Shown in pieces: positions 16,824 through 25,056 of a stretch of DNA of 60,149 nucleotides (the first letter of the stretch is position 1; every line of letters begins with the position of its first letter). This stretch comes from a virus, in IMG/VR virus record IMGVR_UViG_3300033273_000263, positions 1 through 60,149 of that record; one strand, given 5' to 3'. The position numbers and the translations under genes were made by a program. A model generated the notes under the pieces. It saw only the letters and a program-made list of their open reading frames with translations. It did no database searches and was not told where the DNA came from.

Positions 16824-17254
16824 GATCTATTCCCCCACTGAATAGAAGGAAACGCTTCCTTCACTACAGCGTGGGTAATTCGGTACTTCTTTTGCAGTTG
16901 CTTATCCTTAACCAAGCAGACAACCTCTGCTTCGTCCTTGTACAAACCTTCCAACATCTGAAGGAACATATTCTCCTTCTTGATAGAAGGAACATTGTCA
17001 GCGCCACCCTTGATGAAGTAGAAGAACTTGCGTGCTTCATTCTCCAAACGAGTGTGCTCAGTCCCCAGAGGTGCTGGATTGGGGGTGTAGGGTACCTCAC
17101 CCTCGGGCAGGATAGAGATCACACTGTCATCAAAGTTCCAGATGAACAAGGATCGCAGTGCTTGACTGTTGTTATCCTGCAGAATTTTGATTTTTTCTGC
17201 CTTGGTCTTGGCATTGTGTGCTTTCTGCAGCACCTCAGAAATCAGTAGTTTCAT
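16820..17254 (-). CDS. Conserved T4-like phage protein (DUF6433-like)
   Basis: This 144-residue protein starts MKLLISEVLQKAHNAKTKAE, then has a helix-turn with RSLFIWNFDDSV and a conserved-looking PYTPNPAPLGTEH loop. I have seen this arrangement in many T4-like phages as an uncharacterised family, probably DUF6433. It lies 2 nt downstream of RNase H in a replication cluster. Function unknown. Confidence 0.65.
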   Translation of the reverse strand: MKLLISEVLQKAHNAKTKAEKIKILQDNNSQALRSLFIWNFDDSVISILPEGEVPYTPNPAPLGTEHTRLENEARKFFYFIKGGADNVPSIKKENMFLQMLEGLYKDEAEVVCLVKDKQLQKKYRITHAVVKEAFPSIQWGNRS

Positions 17255-17256
17255 CG

Positions 17257-18135
17257 TTAAAATTCACTTACGTAATGTAGCAGATCAGTCAGTTGCTTTT
17301 CCATAAAGTATGGATAAAGCATTCCTCTTACTGGAGGAACAATAGACTCATAGTTATCTATAATCTTTTCACTGATCTCTTTTGGAATGAAATCAAAGTC
17401 GATCAGTTTCTGATTGCGTAGATACTGTTGCATCATCTCATCGTTGTGACAGAAGTCTTCGGGAGATTGTGTTACCCACCGAGCAATTTTAACCTTTGCC
17501 AGGGGTTTTTGTCTACGTCCTTCTACCAGACAAGAATCATCGGAGAGAAAGTTAGGAATACCATCACTCCTATCACCCTTGAGAACGTGCTCAGCGATGT
17601 ACATCCTAGGGTCTAGACCTTCGATGTATTTCTTGAGGCAGGGATTGTACTGGGTAACATACCCGTACCGCTTGAGTTGAATGAAGTCTTTGTCACCAGA
17701 CAAGATCAAAGTCTTGACTGGAGGTTGCATATTGTTTTGCAACCTGATGTTAGCAAGACCCTGATGCTTACACAGAACAGCAATGATGTCATCTGCTTCT
17801 GCACCATCAATCTCCATAACTTTGTATGGAAGATTGTCTTTGAATTCTACTTTCAGTGTGTTGAGAAGGTCAAAGATGTTATCCCAGTTGTGCTTTGACT
17901 TTGCTCGATCTTTCTTCCTGGTACCTTTGTAGTACGGGAAGACTTCACGCCTCCAGTAATGCTTACTGTCATAACATAAGACAAGTTCGCCATAGGTTTT
18001 AGAAAACTCTGTGCGATAACGGCGCAAAGAATTCAGAACCATATGACGAACCAGACCTTCTTGGAGTTCCTCAGATTGATTTAGCGAAACCATAAGGTTC
18101 GCGATCATCACCTGATTCATATCGACAAGAATCAT
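17257..18135 (-). CDS. rnh: RNase H / 5'-3' exonuclease
   Basis: This 292-residue protein is a FEN/T4 RNase H-type nuclease. It begins ILVDMNQVM (metal Asp), has YYKGTRKKDRA, the acidic cluster MEIDGAEADDIIAVL, LILSGDKDFIQL and a helix-hairpin region near GDRSDGIPNF. T4 RNase H removes RNA primers and adjoining DNA from lagging-strand fragments. It fits the neighbouring replication genes. Confidence 0.93.
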   Translation of the reverse strand: MILVDMNQVMIANLMVSLNQSEELQEGLVRHMVLNSLRRYRTEFSKTYGELVLCYDSKHYWRREVFPYYKGTRKKDRAKSKHNWDNIFDLLNTLKVEFKDNLPYKVMEIDGAEADDIIAVLCKHQGLANIRLQNNMQPPVKTLILSGDKDFIQLKRYGYVTQYNPCLKKYIEGLDPRMYIAEHVLKGDRSDGIPNFLSDDSCLVEGRRQKPLAKVKIARWVTQSPEDFCHNDEMMQQYLRNQKLIDFDFIPKEISEKIIDNYESIVPPVRGMLYPYFMEKQLTDLLHYVSEF

Positions 18136-18137
18136 AA

Positions 18138-18368
18138 TTAGTCGTCGTCTTCGTCATCAATCATACCATCGTCATCAGTAAAACGCAAGTAGAGTAACTC
18201 TTCTTGGTTCACTTTACCATTTTCATCAAGCATCTCTGGATGCGTGATTGCTTTGGCATAAGCAGCGTTGTCAATGAACGCTTCGATGTAGTCCTTTGCC
18301 ATCCAGAAGAACATACCTCCCAGAAGAAACGCTCCAAACAGAGCGAAAACATAAACCACTTCCTGCAT
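18138..18368 (-). CDS. Small membrane protein with acidic tail
   Basis: This 76-residue protein has one N-terminal membrane helix (YVFALFGAFLLGGMFFWMA) and a C-terminus of Asp/Glu (DDDGMIDDEDDD). It starts downstream of a CTAAATAG box. Function unknown. Confidence 0.65.
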   Translation of the reverse strand: MQEVVYVFALFGAFLLGGMFFWMAKDYIEAFIDNAAYAKAITHPEMLDENGKVNQEELLYLRFTDDDGMIDDEDDD

Positions 18369-18439
18369 CAGTTCCTCTCCCTAAACTATTAGATTATTAC
18401 GAAAGTTCGACTCCTCCTATCGATTGTGTTGGTTTCAAA

Positions 18440-18447
18440 CTATTTAG
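18440..18447 (-). promoter_or_regulatory. Late promoter box CTAAATAG
   Basis: The octamer includes the TAG stop of the 18.4-18.8 kb gene and lies 71 nt before the downstream start at 18368. The gap between holds no gene. Confidence 0.4.
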
Positions 18448-18784
18448 TTTTTTTCTTGCGACCTGGGCGTCGATCCTTCTCGTACTGCCAAGCATCTTCA
18501 AGAATTCCATACAGGAATTTATGCAGCTTTCTTGCTTGAGGTTTTGAGAGGTAACCGTATGCCTCCTTCACAACTTTATCTGGTTTTGTGATGTACTTTT
18601 CAAGGTCATAGCACGTTATCGATATGTTAGATGCGGTACCAGACTCAATGAATGCCGTACATTCTTTGCGAGTAAACTTCTGATCGAGCATATGCGGATA
18701 AAGTTTCATTAGAAACTTACCATCTCTCATTGCCACGTCTACCGCACGCTCAATGAGTTCACATAGTTCACCAACTTTGTCCAC
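18440..18784 (-). CDS. Hypothetical helical protein
   Basis: I place the start at a GTG just after the glutaredoxin stop, giving ~114 residues. A longer TTG start at 18835 would overlap glutaredoxin by 46 nt. The protein is mostly helical and basic at the end (RRPGRKKKTK), with LHKFLYGILEDAWQYEKD preceding it. No family recognised. The start is uncertain. Confidence 0.6.
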   Translation of the reverse strand: MDKVGELCELIERAVDVAMRDGKFLMKLYPHMLDQKFTRKECTAFIESGTASNISITCYDLEKYITKPDKVVKEAYGYLSKPQARKLHKFLYGILEDAWQYEKDRRPGRKKKTK

Positions 18785-18789
18785 TTCTG

Positions 18790-19044
18790 TCAAATCAAAC
18801 CTCGCTTTTTGAATTCCTGAATGGTTTCGTTGCAACCACCTGTATTCTTACCATCAACAATCAGTTGGGGGAAGGTGGCAGACCCACCAAACTGTGCATA
18901 GAATTGATCTCTGGAAAAGTTTTCGTTGAGGACTTGCTCACGATAACTCCATCCCTTGATTTTGTAAATCTCTTTGATCTTAGTGCAGAAAGGGCAACCA
19001 GGTTTCGTATAGATGGTGGTGCTACGGGGTGCGGAACTGTTCAT
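18790..19044 (-). CDS. nrdC: Glutaredoxin
   Basis: This 84-residue protein has a complete glutaredoxin fold: TTIYTKPGCPFCTKIK with the CPFC active site, a TFPQLIVDG cis-Pro turn and a GGCNETIQEF C-terminal helix. A phage glutaredoxin would reduce ribonucleotide reductase (NrdA/NrdB are present at 35.5-39 kb). It lies between an oxygenase and a hypothetical gene. Confidence 0.92.
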   Translation of the reverse strand: MNSSAPRSTTIYTKPGCPFCTKIKEIYKIKGWSYREQVLNENFSRDQFYAQFGGSATFPQLIVDGKNTGGCNETIQEFKKRGLI

Positions 19045-19046
19045 AA

Positions 19047-19667
19047 TTAGAATAGATGTACGTTGAATGCGATGGACCAGCGACTACCATCGTGATCGCC
19101 AGCAATGGTTGAGTGCTCCAACCAAGAAGGGAATAGTATAACAGACTCGGGAACAGGATCAAAATAGATACCCTCTTCTGTGCCAAACATACACATCTTT
19201 GAATATGGATTTGGATTGTAGAAGAGAATACCACCCATATTAGGGGTGGTACGGTGATAGTACACTCCAGAAAGTGTATTACCTGCGTGGGTATGTCGTG
19301 GTTGTGTCTTGCCCTTCGGCAATGCATTGATCCACGACTGTGTGATCTGCCAAGTGCCCTTCAATGGTTCTATATATGCTATCGAATCAGGGACAGGAAG
19401 TTTTGTATTGGATACATAATCATCCAAACATTCTCCAAGGAATGCCTGAAACTTAGGCAGCGAAGAACCGTGCTTCTTAAAGAACTGAAGTATATGCTGC
19501 TTGTGGTGAGTACCATCAAGAGTTTCTTGCATAGCATAAGGAGACAGGTAGGAACTGTCTGACCAGTCTCCTGTCTCCTCTAAGTATTCAATAACAGAAT
19601 CGATCTCCTGAACAATCTCAGGGTCGTTGTGTTGTCGTGGGTATATTCGTGTCGGAAATAGGTCCAT
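19047..19667 (-). CDS. 2OG-Fe(II) oxygenase-like, TIGR02466 type
   Basis: This 206-residue protein matches the pattern of a phage/marine oxygenase family (TIGR02466-like): W(I)NALPKG, RHTHAGNTLSGVYY, a GGILFYNP strand, then VILFPSWLEHST and RWSIAFNVHL. The metal site would be HxH plus a distal His instead of HxD. The true activity and substrate are unknown. It ends 2 nt before glutaredoxin and overlaps a membrane-protein gene at its start. Confidence 0.75.
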   Translation of the reverse strand: MDLFPTRIYPRQHNDPEIVQEIDSVIEYLEETGDWSDSSYLSPYAMQETLDGTHHKQHILQFFKKHGSSLPKFQAFLGECLDDYVSNTKLPVPDSIAYIEPLKGTWQITQSWINALPKGKTQPRHTHAGNTLSGVYYHRTTPNMGGILFYNPNPYSKMCMFGTEEGIYFDPVPESVILFPSWLEHSTIAGDHDGSRWSIAFNVHLF

Positions 19668-19827
19668 TGTTCCAGTGTCGGATTACTCCGCTAATAATAA
19701 AACAGTTAGTGACAAGATAAGAGAGAAATATAATAGTCCGTACACTAGCAATGATGTTTGCTTCTTTGTCACTACGACCCTCCTTCCTACCTAGAGCATA
19801 GCTCCACAGTCTCCACGCCTTTAACAC
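19618..19827 (-). CDS. Small membrane protein, GTG start
   Basis: This 69-residue protein opens with a basic segment (LKAWRLWSYALGRKEGRSDK) before one membrane helix (TIIFLSYLVTNCFIISGVI). It starts at a GTG inside the end of the upstream gene and ends 50 nt inside the next. The basic-then-membrane arrangement looks like real protein and not a shadow frame. Function unknown. Confidence 0.6.
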   Translation of the reverse strand: MLKAWRLWSYALGRKEGRSDKEANIIASVRTIIFLSYLVTNCFIISGVIRHWNNGPISDTNIPTTTQRP

Positions 19828-20017
19828 GTTCGGTAATCTCTTTCAATTTGCCGTCAGTAGTATATAGCAGACAGTGATTGTCAGTCAAGACGTAGTACCC
19901 AGTGATGTCCTTACCGTTGTCGCACCAACCATATGCAAACACGGGTTCATCAACCTCTTCTAAGAGGAGACGCTTGTTATGCATATAGTGACCATAGCGT
20001 TCGTGGAGATTGATCAT
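19787..20017 (-). CDS. Hypothetical protein, 76 residues
   Basis: A small beta-rich protein with EPVFAYGWCDNGKDITGYYV and LLYTTDGKLKEITERVK. It overlaps the upstream gene by 4 nt. No family recognised. Confidence 0.6.
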   Translation of the reverse strand: MINLHERYGHYMHNKRLLLEEVDEPVFAYGWCDNGKDITGYYVLTDNHCLLYTTDGKLKEITERVKGVETVELCSR

Positions 20018-20196
20018 TGCTCTTCCACAATTTCAGTGTACCGACGACGGCAATAGTCAATACATTCGTCTCGATACATCATCAGTTCGTGGTAGCACTT
20101 TTGTGCGTGTGCTTCACCTCTGAGTTCGGAGTTTGGTTCAATCAGACTCTCTATCAATAGGCTCATCCCCCTGAGTTTTTGGTCCCGTGTCGCCAT
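20014..20196 (-). CDS. Hypothetical helical protein, 60 residues
   Basis: All-helical and charged, ending YRDECIDYCRRRYTEIVEE. The ATG at 20196 has GAGG seven nt upstream, which decides the start although it lies 58 nt inside the previous gene. No family recognised. Confidence 0.55.
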   Translation of the reverse strand: MATRDQKLRGMSLLIESLIEPNSELRGEAHAQKCYHELMMYRDECIDYCRRRYTEIVEEQ

Positions 20197-20410
20197 CGGC
20201 AGCCTCCTGTGTGTGTTCCCTTACATTATATAGAGTGTCGTCCAGGCGGGCAACCTCTCCCAATCTACTTTTGTAAAATTTACTGATTTGCTTAATCTTT
20301 TTCCTCATTGCTTTGGGGTTACCCTTGTGCTCGTTGATTGCCTTACGGAGACTGTTCAACTCACGGTTGGATGTCATCAACTTACGGTCCCAAAAACCTT
20401 CATTCTTCAT
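20138..20410 (-). CDS. Hypothetical helical protein, 90 residues
   Basis: The ATG shares a base with the TAA of the 1051-residue gene. The N-terminal ~60 residues are a basic helical segment (SLRKAINEHKGNPKAMRKKI), and the tail is acidic and Gly-rich. No family recognised. Confidence 0.6.
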   Translation of the reverse strand: MKNEGFWDRKLMTSNRELNSLRKAINEHKGNPKAMRKKIKQISKFYKSRLGEVARLDDTLYNVREHTQEAADGDTGPKTQGDEPIDRESD

Positions 20411-23400
20411 TAGGTTGCGTCCTCAATAACAAACTGATAATAATTAAACTGTGCAGACTTAGATCTACTCAGGTTACTATACCACACCGTACTGTTTCTG
20501 TCGTGTGATTCCTGGTACATTGCCCACTTAGCAGATCTAGAAACAGCATTGGTCTCTGCGTTTCTAATCTTAATCTTCTTAGGAAGTTGCTTCTGACTGG
20601 GATAGAAAGGAGCACTGGTCTCCTGACCATCATAGTTATCATCAGATCTGTCTGGGAACTCAAAGCGTTTCCTAAGACCATCATAGTATCCAGTGCCATA
20701 ACTCTGAACAGAATCCACAGTCCACCTGAAGTTATACCCCAGGGCAGACTCTGGTTGACCATTATCTATCTCGGTATCTTTATAGATCATCTGGGCACGC
20801 ATACGAACCTTAAATGGATCGTTCCCACCAAACACAAAGTCGTGATAGAAGTAAACTGGTTCACTATTAGCAGTTTTTCTGATCCAATACTGTACCAGGG
20901 TGACAGGTTCACCATAGTATTCCGATACAGATCCAGAACTATCCTGCAAGTCAGTTGTAAACAGATGCTCTACCAGTTCGTTAACAGCAATGTCATAGTA
21001 ATTATTGTTGACTGCCTGTAGGTTGATCATCTGGACAGGATCAGGTACCCCAAACACACCCTGCTCTGCGTTGGCATTAATGGCACCAAACTTAACTGTC
21101 TGAACAACACCAGAAGTGGCACACTGTGCCCCATCAATAGTATCTACACGAATTGCTTGGAAGAATTTTTCACCATTCCCCCCCTTATCTACTCCAAGGA
21201 AGTAGCGTTCCTTTTCATTTGTAGTATATCCTGCTGCACCATAGGTGTCTAGCATAGCAGTAATCTTATATCGAATACGATTATTATTCAGTGTCTCATA
21301 CTGAAGGGCAAAAGAAAGTCCCTTCTTAGTTTCACGAGTCATAAATCCAGACATATTATCCACCACTTCCTTTCTTCCATCAATAAATCGTGGACGCCCG
21401 TTAACAGTCAACCAGTTGCCAGTGACACCACCAGCAGAAGTCCAGGCAACAGTGCTGTTGCTATCGTCAAACATATCAACCAGACTTATCTGACCAGGTT
21501 TGCCACAGGTAGCATCATTTGTACCACGCATCTTGTGAGAGATCGTTGTGAGTTTCGCTGTCCAAGTAGTGATTAGATCACCAGCAGTTTCATCTCTCAA
21601 AGAAAATGCAGGGGAAGCACTACCATTGAAGTGACCATCGTTGATTTCTTCAACGTGGAAGGAGATATCATCCCCCTCAGATACAGAGAAGGTATAAAAC
21701 ACTTCGCCAATTCGCTTCCAATCTTCTACGTGAGATTTCTCTTGGTAGATAGTGGTACCATTTTTCTTGAGAGACCAAGTGAACTTAATACACTCACCAA
21801 ATCCACCAGTCATACCACCGTGAGATCTGATACTCAGAGTTGCATTCTTAGTTGCAGTGATGGTCTGAACAACATTCCTGCGATCAGAGTAATCACCCTC
21901 ACACTTACCACATCCATATCCATCCTCAGTAATCTGACCGCACTCGTGACGTGTCAAAGATGCGTCGAAGAATCCACGAGGTTCGAAGATGGCAGTATCA
22001 CAACCATCCTTCATTGAAAGATCCATATACTCAGGAACGATGGTATCTTCAAAGACATAACACTGAATGCCTTCATAGAACCAAGGACTGTTAACATAGT
22101 TCAAACGATATGAGATCTTCACATCATCATAGTCATCATCACCATCAAGAAGATCTTCCCAGTATTGCCACCAGCGAGAAGTCCACTTAGTAAAATTCTT
22201 ATTATTCCAATTCAATCTCTTCTCAGAGAACACTGATAGGTCATTCTCTGCGCTGCTGAGATTTGTTCTCCAACCATTACCAGTCTCAGAGAATGTTAGT
22301 GTATCTCCTTCGCTAACACTATTCTCCTGGTTACCATCAGGCACCAAAACAAAACCAAGTCTGCAAGGAACATACTGGTTGATGGTTGCAGCAGGAATAG
22401 TGAATGACTTATATCCTGTCGCATCAGTTGCATTAGGAAGAACTACTTGACCATACACAGGATCTAGACCTTGATCTACAGGTGCAAGATAGTATCCAAA
22501 AGTATTTTCATATGATGCACCACCTCTCTGACAGTTGAATTCAATCAGCAAGTCAGAAGTAACTTCGTGTCTAAGATTGTAGTATCCCTTGGTGAGGTTA
22601 GCAACCAGTGGTGCACCACCAATGGGATTGAGAGTGTACCTATGGTCCTGGGTGGTCGGATTGTAATATCTGTAAAGAGGTGCACCTTTCTCTCCTTCAC
22701 CAAGGGCACTAATGATGTTGTTACTTTCACGGTAAACGTAAACAAGAACATCATCCCTTGCTCCCATACCAGCAGCATCCATCGTGCTCTTTTCACCAGC
22801 AGGATCTGTAGTGAGCATAGTGTCTACTGTGCTGCTGCTATATGAAATAAACAGCGGATCAGAATTGGGTTGCTCCTCTACGTGTGCATAGAATGCAACT
22901 TTTGTATCGCTATACCCTGGCGGTGGTGACTCAGACAGAGAATACAGATGATTAGATGCATTTACGTGCTCCCAGATAGGCACACGGAGAGGCACGCAGT
23001 TACGGACACAGACCTTATTATAGAGTCCGTACTGGCTTTTACTGGAGAAGGTATCACAGTCCGCTTGTGGGGGTTTCCAAGCACCTCCTGCGTAGGGTCT
23101 GAAGATGCAATCGATATGATCCTTGATGCACTGTTTGAAATCAAACTCTTCCTTACAGTTGATGGAAGAGTTGTACTCACCAAAGTCATTGGTACACACA
23201 GAACCAGACGTGGGTTCCTTGGCATTAGGGAAACTGAACTGCACCTTAGAGGGTACCTGCCCAGGATCAATACCAAGACCCACCAGACTATCTAAGATAC
23301 CAGAGAAGTCATACTCGATTGGTTGTGCGGTGGGTACATCATCGTCTTCGGGCACAAAGTTCCGAATGGTTTGAGGTGCCTGAGACGGATAGCACTGCCC

Positions 23401-23565
23401 CAGGAGATTCTCGATCACCTGGTTGACAGTCTTCTGTGCAGGAGTCGAACCATCAGATCCTGTGTTTACTGGACCCCCACCAGATGCAACCTCCTGCTGT
23501 CCAGCATTGGGGTCATCCGTGGGGTCACAGTTTTGTTGAAACCAACCGTTATCACCACCTGCCAT
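20410..23565 (-). CDS. Large virion-type protein with DUF5648-like repeats
   Basis: This 1051-residue, beta-rich, Asn/Ser/Gly-rich protein probably belongs to the virion surface. Around residues 190-340 it has two YRYYN/DHRYTLNP-type repeats with NHLYSL and FYAHVE, resembling DUF5648 lectin-like repeats. The later part has jelly-roll-like strands (ATLSIRSHGG, FTWSLKKNGTTIYQE). At least 10 Cys occur in the first 200 residues. No signal peptide. A late-type box precedes the ATG by 23 nt. Proteins annotated VrlC in related phages may be homologous; I could not check this. Confidence 0.7.
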   Translation of the reverse strand: MAGGDNGWFQQNCDPTDDPNAGQQEVASGGGPVNTGSDGSTPAQKTVNQVIENLLGQCYPSQAPQTIRNFVPEDDDVPTAQPIEYDFSGILDSLVGLGIDPGQVPSKVQFSFPNAKEPTSGSVCTNDFGEYNSSINCKEEFDFKQCIKDHIDCIFRPYAGGAWKPPQADCDTFSSKSQYGLYNKVCVRNCVPLRVPIWEHVNASNHLYSLSESPPPGYSDTKVAFYAHVEEQPNSDPLFISYSSSTVDTMLTTDPAGEKSTMDAAGMGARDDVLVYVYRESNNIISALGEGEKGAPLYRYYNPTTQDHRYTLNPIGGAPLVANLTKGYYNLRHEVTSDLLIEFNCQRGGASYENTFGYYLAPVDQGLDPVYGQVVLPNATDATGYKSFTIPAATINQYVPCRLGFVLVPDGNQENSVSEGDTLTFSETGNGWRTNLSSAENDLSVFSEKRLNWNNKNFTKWTSRWWQYWEDLLDGDDDYDDVKISYRLNYVNSPWFYEGIQCYVFEDTIVPEYMDLSMKDGCDTAIFEPRGFFDASLTRHECGQITEDGYGCGKCEGDYSDRRNVVQTITATKNATLSIRSHGGMTGGFGECIKFTWSLKKNGTTIYQEKSHVEDWKRIGEVFYTFSVSEGDDISFHVEEINDGHFNGSASPAFSLRDETAGDLITTWTAKLTTISHKMRGTNDATCGKPGQISLVDMFDDSNSTVAWTSAGGVTGNWLTVNGRPRFIDGRKEVVDNMSGFMTRETKKGLSFALQYETLNNNRIRYKITAMLDTYGAAGYTTNEKERYFLGVDKGGNGEKFFQAIRVDTIDGAQCATSGVVQTVKFGAINANAEQGVFGVPDPVQMINLQAVNNNYYDIAVNELVEHLFTTDLQDSSGSVSEYYGEPVTLVQYWIRKTANSEPVYFYHDFVFGGNDPFKVRMRAQMIYKDTEIDNGQPESALGYNFRWTVDSVQSYGTGYYDGLRKRFEFPDRSDDNYDGQETSAPFYPSQKQLPKKIKIRNAETNAVSRSAKWAMYQESHDRNSTVWYSNLSRSKSAQFNYYQFVIEDAT

Positions 23566-23587
23566 AGTATCTTAAAGAGTTTCTTTT

Positions 23588-23595
23588 TATTTATT
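23588..23595 (-). promoter_or_regulatory. Late promoter box AATAAATA
   Basis: It lies 22 nt before the ATG of the 1051-residue protein and contains the TAA stop of the upstream gene. Confidence 0.5.
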
Positions 23596-23890
23596 CAGGT
23601 GCCTTTGATGGTACATAGGGATCGCGTGAGCGATTCTTGATAACAATGAAGGCATCATTATTATACTTGCGGGTACCTTTAAGAGGTGCCCACTTGGTAC
23701 CTGCACCATCAATCCCATAGACTGAGGTGCCACCAATTTCTACAACAACATCATCATAACAATCCCATCCAAGTTCTGCAATGGTGTCTGCAAGTTGTTT
23801 ATGAACTGTTTTCATCACTGCTGCTGCTTTTCTTTTTGTAATTAAAGTGTCATCCATAACGTGTTCTTCGGGTTCAAAGTTGCCGTGCAT
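23591..23890 (-). CDS. Hypothetical protein, ~99 residues
   Basis: I start at the ATG (MHGNFEPEEH) just after a terminator; a longer frame upstream would translate the terminator hairpin itself. The protein has a helix (KAAAVMKTVHKQLADTIAEL) and a Gly-rich KYNNDAFIVIKN strand. No family recognised. Confidence 0.6.
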   Translation of the reverse strand: MHGNFEPEEHVMDDTLITKRKAAAVMKTVHKQLADTIAELGWDCYDDVVVEIGGTSVYGIDGAGTKWAPLKGTRKYNNDAFIVIKNRSRDPYVPSKAPE

Positions 23891-23915
23891 AAAAAAAAGG
23901 GAGCAGTTAACTCCC
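23891..23915 (-). terminator. Intrinsic terminator
   Basis: Minus-strand stem GGGAG/CTCCC with a 7-nt loop followed by eight T. It lies 8 nt after the stop of the 339-residue gene. Confidence 0.75.
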
Positions 23916-23922
23916 TTATATA

Positions 23923-24942
23923 TTAACATCCAGGAAGACGAGATGCGACTGTCTCCACATTCACGTATTTCTCAAGTGCCTTACGAGTCTTCTCAGTAAC
24001 AATCTGCTTACGCTTTTGACCCTTAACATACAGATCGAAGCAGTAAAGAACCCAAGGTACCGTGCAATCCATATTATCATTGCCGACGTATTTGGTGTTC
24101 TTGTTTGGGAAGATAACACCCTCGTTCTTACGCCACTCCTGAACAATGTGAGAGACACCATCCATCTCTGCTTCCATATTGTTCATTGCCATCCGATCCA
24201 GTTGAGCGAATGCCTTATTCAAGAGATCGTTCTGGGTACCATACTTCTTGATGGCAAGCAGTGCAGCACAGATCAAGTGCTGATCCCAATGCATAGAGTT
24301 GCTCATAAAGTTATCGAGATGCTTGATCTCTTCCAAGAAAATTCCGACCTGCCCAACCAATTCAGTACCCTTAGGAGCAATTTGAACTTCCCAGGTATCG
24401 GGATCATAGGCACAGCACGCCTTATGGAGTGCGGTCAGGATCTGACCTTTGCTCAGTTTATTGGACTTGGGTTGGTAACGGTACATACCAGAGAGGATAC
24501 CGTAAAGTTTCTCCTGGTTTTTCTCAGTTGCATCAGGAGAGTCAAAAGTATTGTAGGAAGTCTGGATACGAAGGCAGGAGTCGTAAGAGAACTCAATGTA
24601 GAAAACTTCCTTCGGGATCGCATCAGATCCACCTTCTGCCCAGTTCTTTGCACGGGTGTTGGAGTCAAGACGCCAACGCTGACCTGCCTTATACTTTTTA
24701 CCAAAGATCTCATCGTCCTTGGTGAGTTTGGCAATGAACACCACCCAGTGTTCGGGCATCAGGCGTGCCAGGTGAGCGCGAGCACGCTTCAAACGTGCCA
24801 GAGTATCGCGTTGACAGAACACCTCATCAAGTTGAGAATATTCTTCATAGTTCATCCAACCAGAGGTAAGAACGTTGGATTCACGGGTAGGCATAAACGG
24901 CACAATGGTACCGTCTGCACGAAATACAGTAGTCGTAGTCAT
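23923..24942 (-). CDS. Protein of unknown function, possibly ParB-like
   Basis: This 339-residue protein has its own sigma70 promoter and terminator, so it is probably expressed early and as a single gene. The central part (KKYKAGQRWRLDSNTRAKNW, then IEFSYDSCLRIQTSYNTFDS) faintly recalls ParB-like 'dGntR...fds' nuclease/CTPase domains, but this is weak. The C-terminal half is helical. The location directly downstream of psbA suggests an early host-takeover role; that is inference. Confidence 0.7.
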   Translation of the reverse strand: MTTTTVFRADGTIVPFMPTRESNVLTSGWMNYEEYSQLDEVFCQRDTLARLKRARAHLARLMPEHWVVFIAKLTKDDEIFGKKYKAGQRWRLDSNTRAKNWAEGGSDAIPKEVFYIEFSYDSCLRIQTSYNTFDSPDATEKNQEKLYGILSGMYRYQPKSNKLSKGQILTALHKACCAYDPDTWEVQIAPKGTELVGQVGIFLEEIKHLDNFMSNSMHWDQHLICAALLAIKKYGTQNDLLNKAFAQLDRMAMNNMEAEMDGVSHIVQEWRKNEGVIFPNKNTKYVGNDNMDCTVPWVLYCFDLYVKGQKRKQIVTEKTRKALEKYVNVETVASRLPGC

Positions 24943-24994
24943 AGTTTTTTCGGTTGCGTATAGAGAGACTCAGGTGCCTCCCTTTGACTCTCCC

Positions 24995-25023
24995 AATATA
25001 CACAAAAAAAGGACCCCTGTCAA
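24995..25023 (-). promoter_or_regulatory. Sigma70 promoter for the 339-residue gene
   Basis: TTGACA, 17 nt, TATATT on the minus strand, ending 52 nt before the ATG. The -35 hexamer is the loop of the psbA terminator hairpin. Confidence 0.75.
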
Positions 25024-25032
25024 GGAGTCCTT
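25004..25032 (-). terminator. psbA intrinsic terminator
   Basis: AAGGACTCC/GGGGTCCTT stem (one T-G pair) with loop TTGACA, followed by seven T in total, 24 nt after the psbA stop. It shares sequence with the next promoter. Confidence 0.8.
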
Positions 25033-25056
25033 ACTTGGATTGTTAGGAAACCAACA

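Noticed and set aside
24016-24963. 315-codon plus-strand frame
   Set aside because: Shadow of the 339-residue gene, which has its own promoter, terminator and start.
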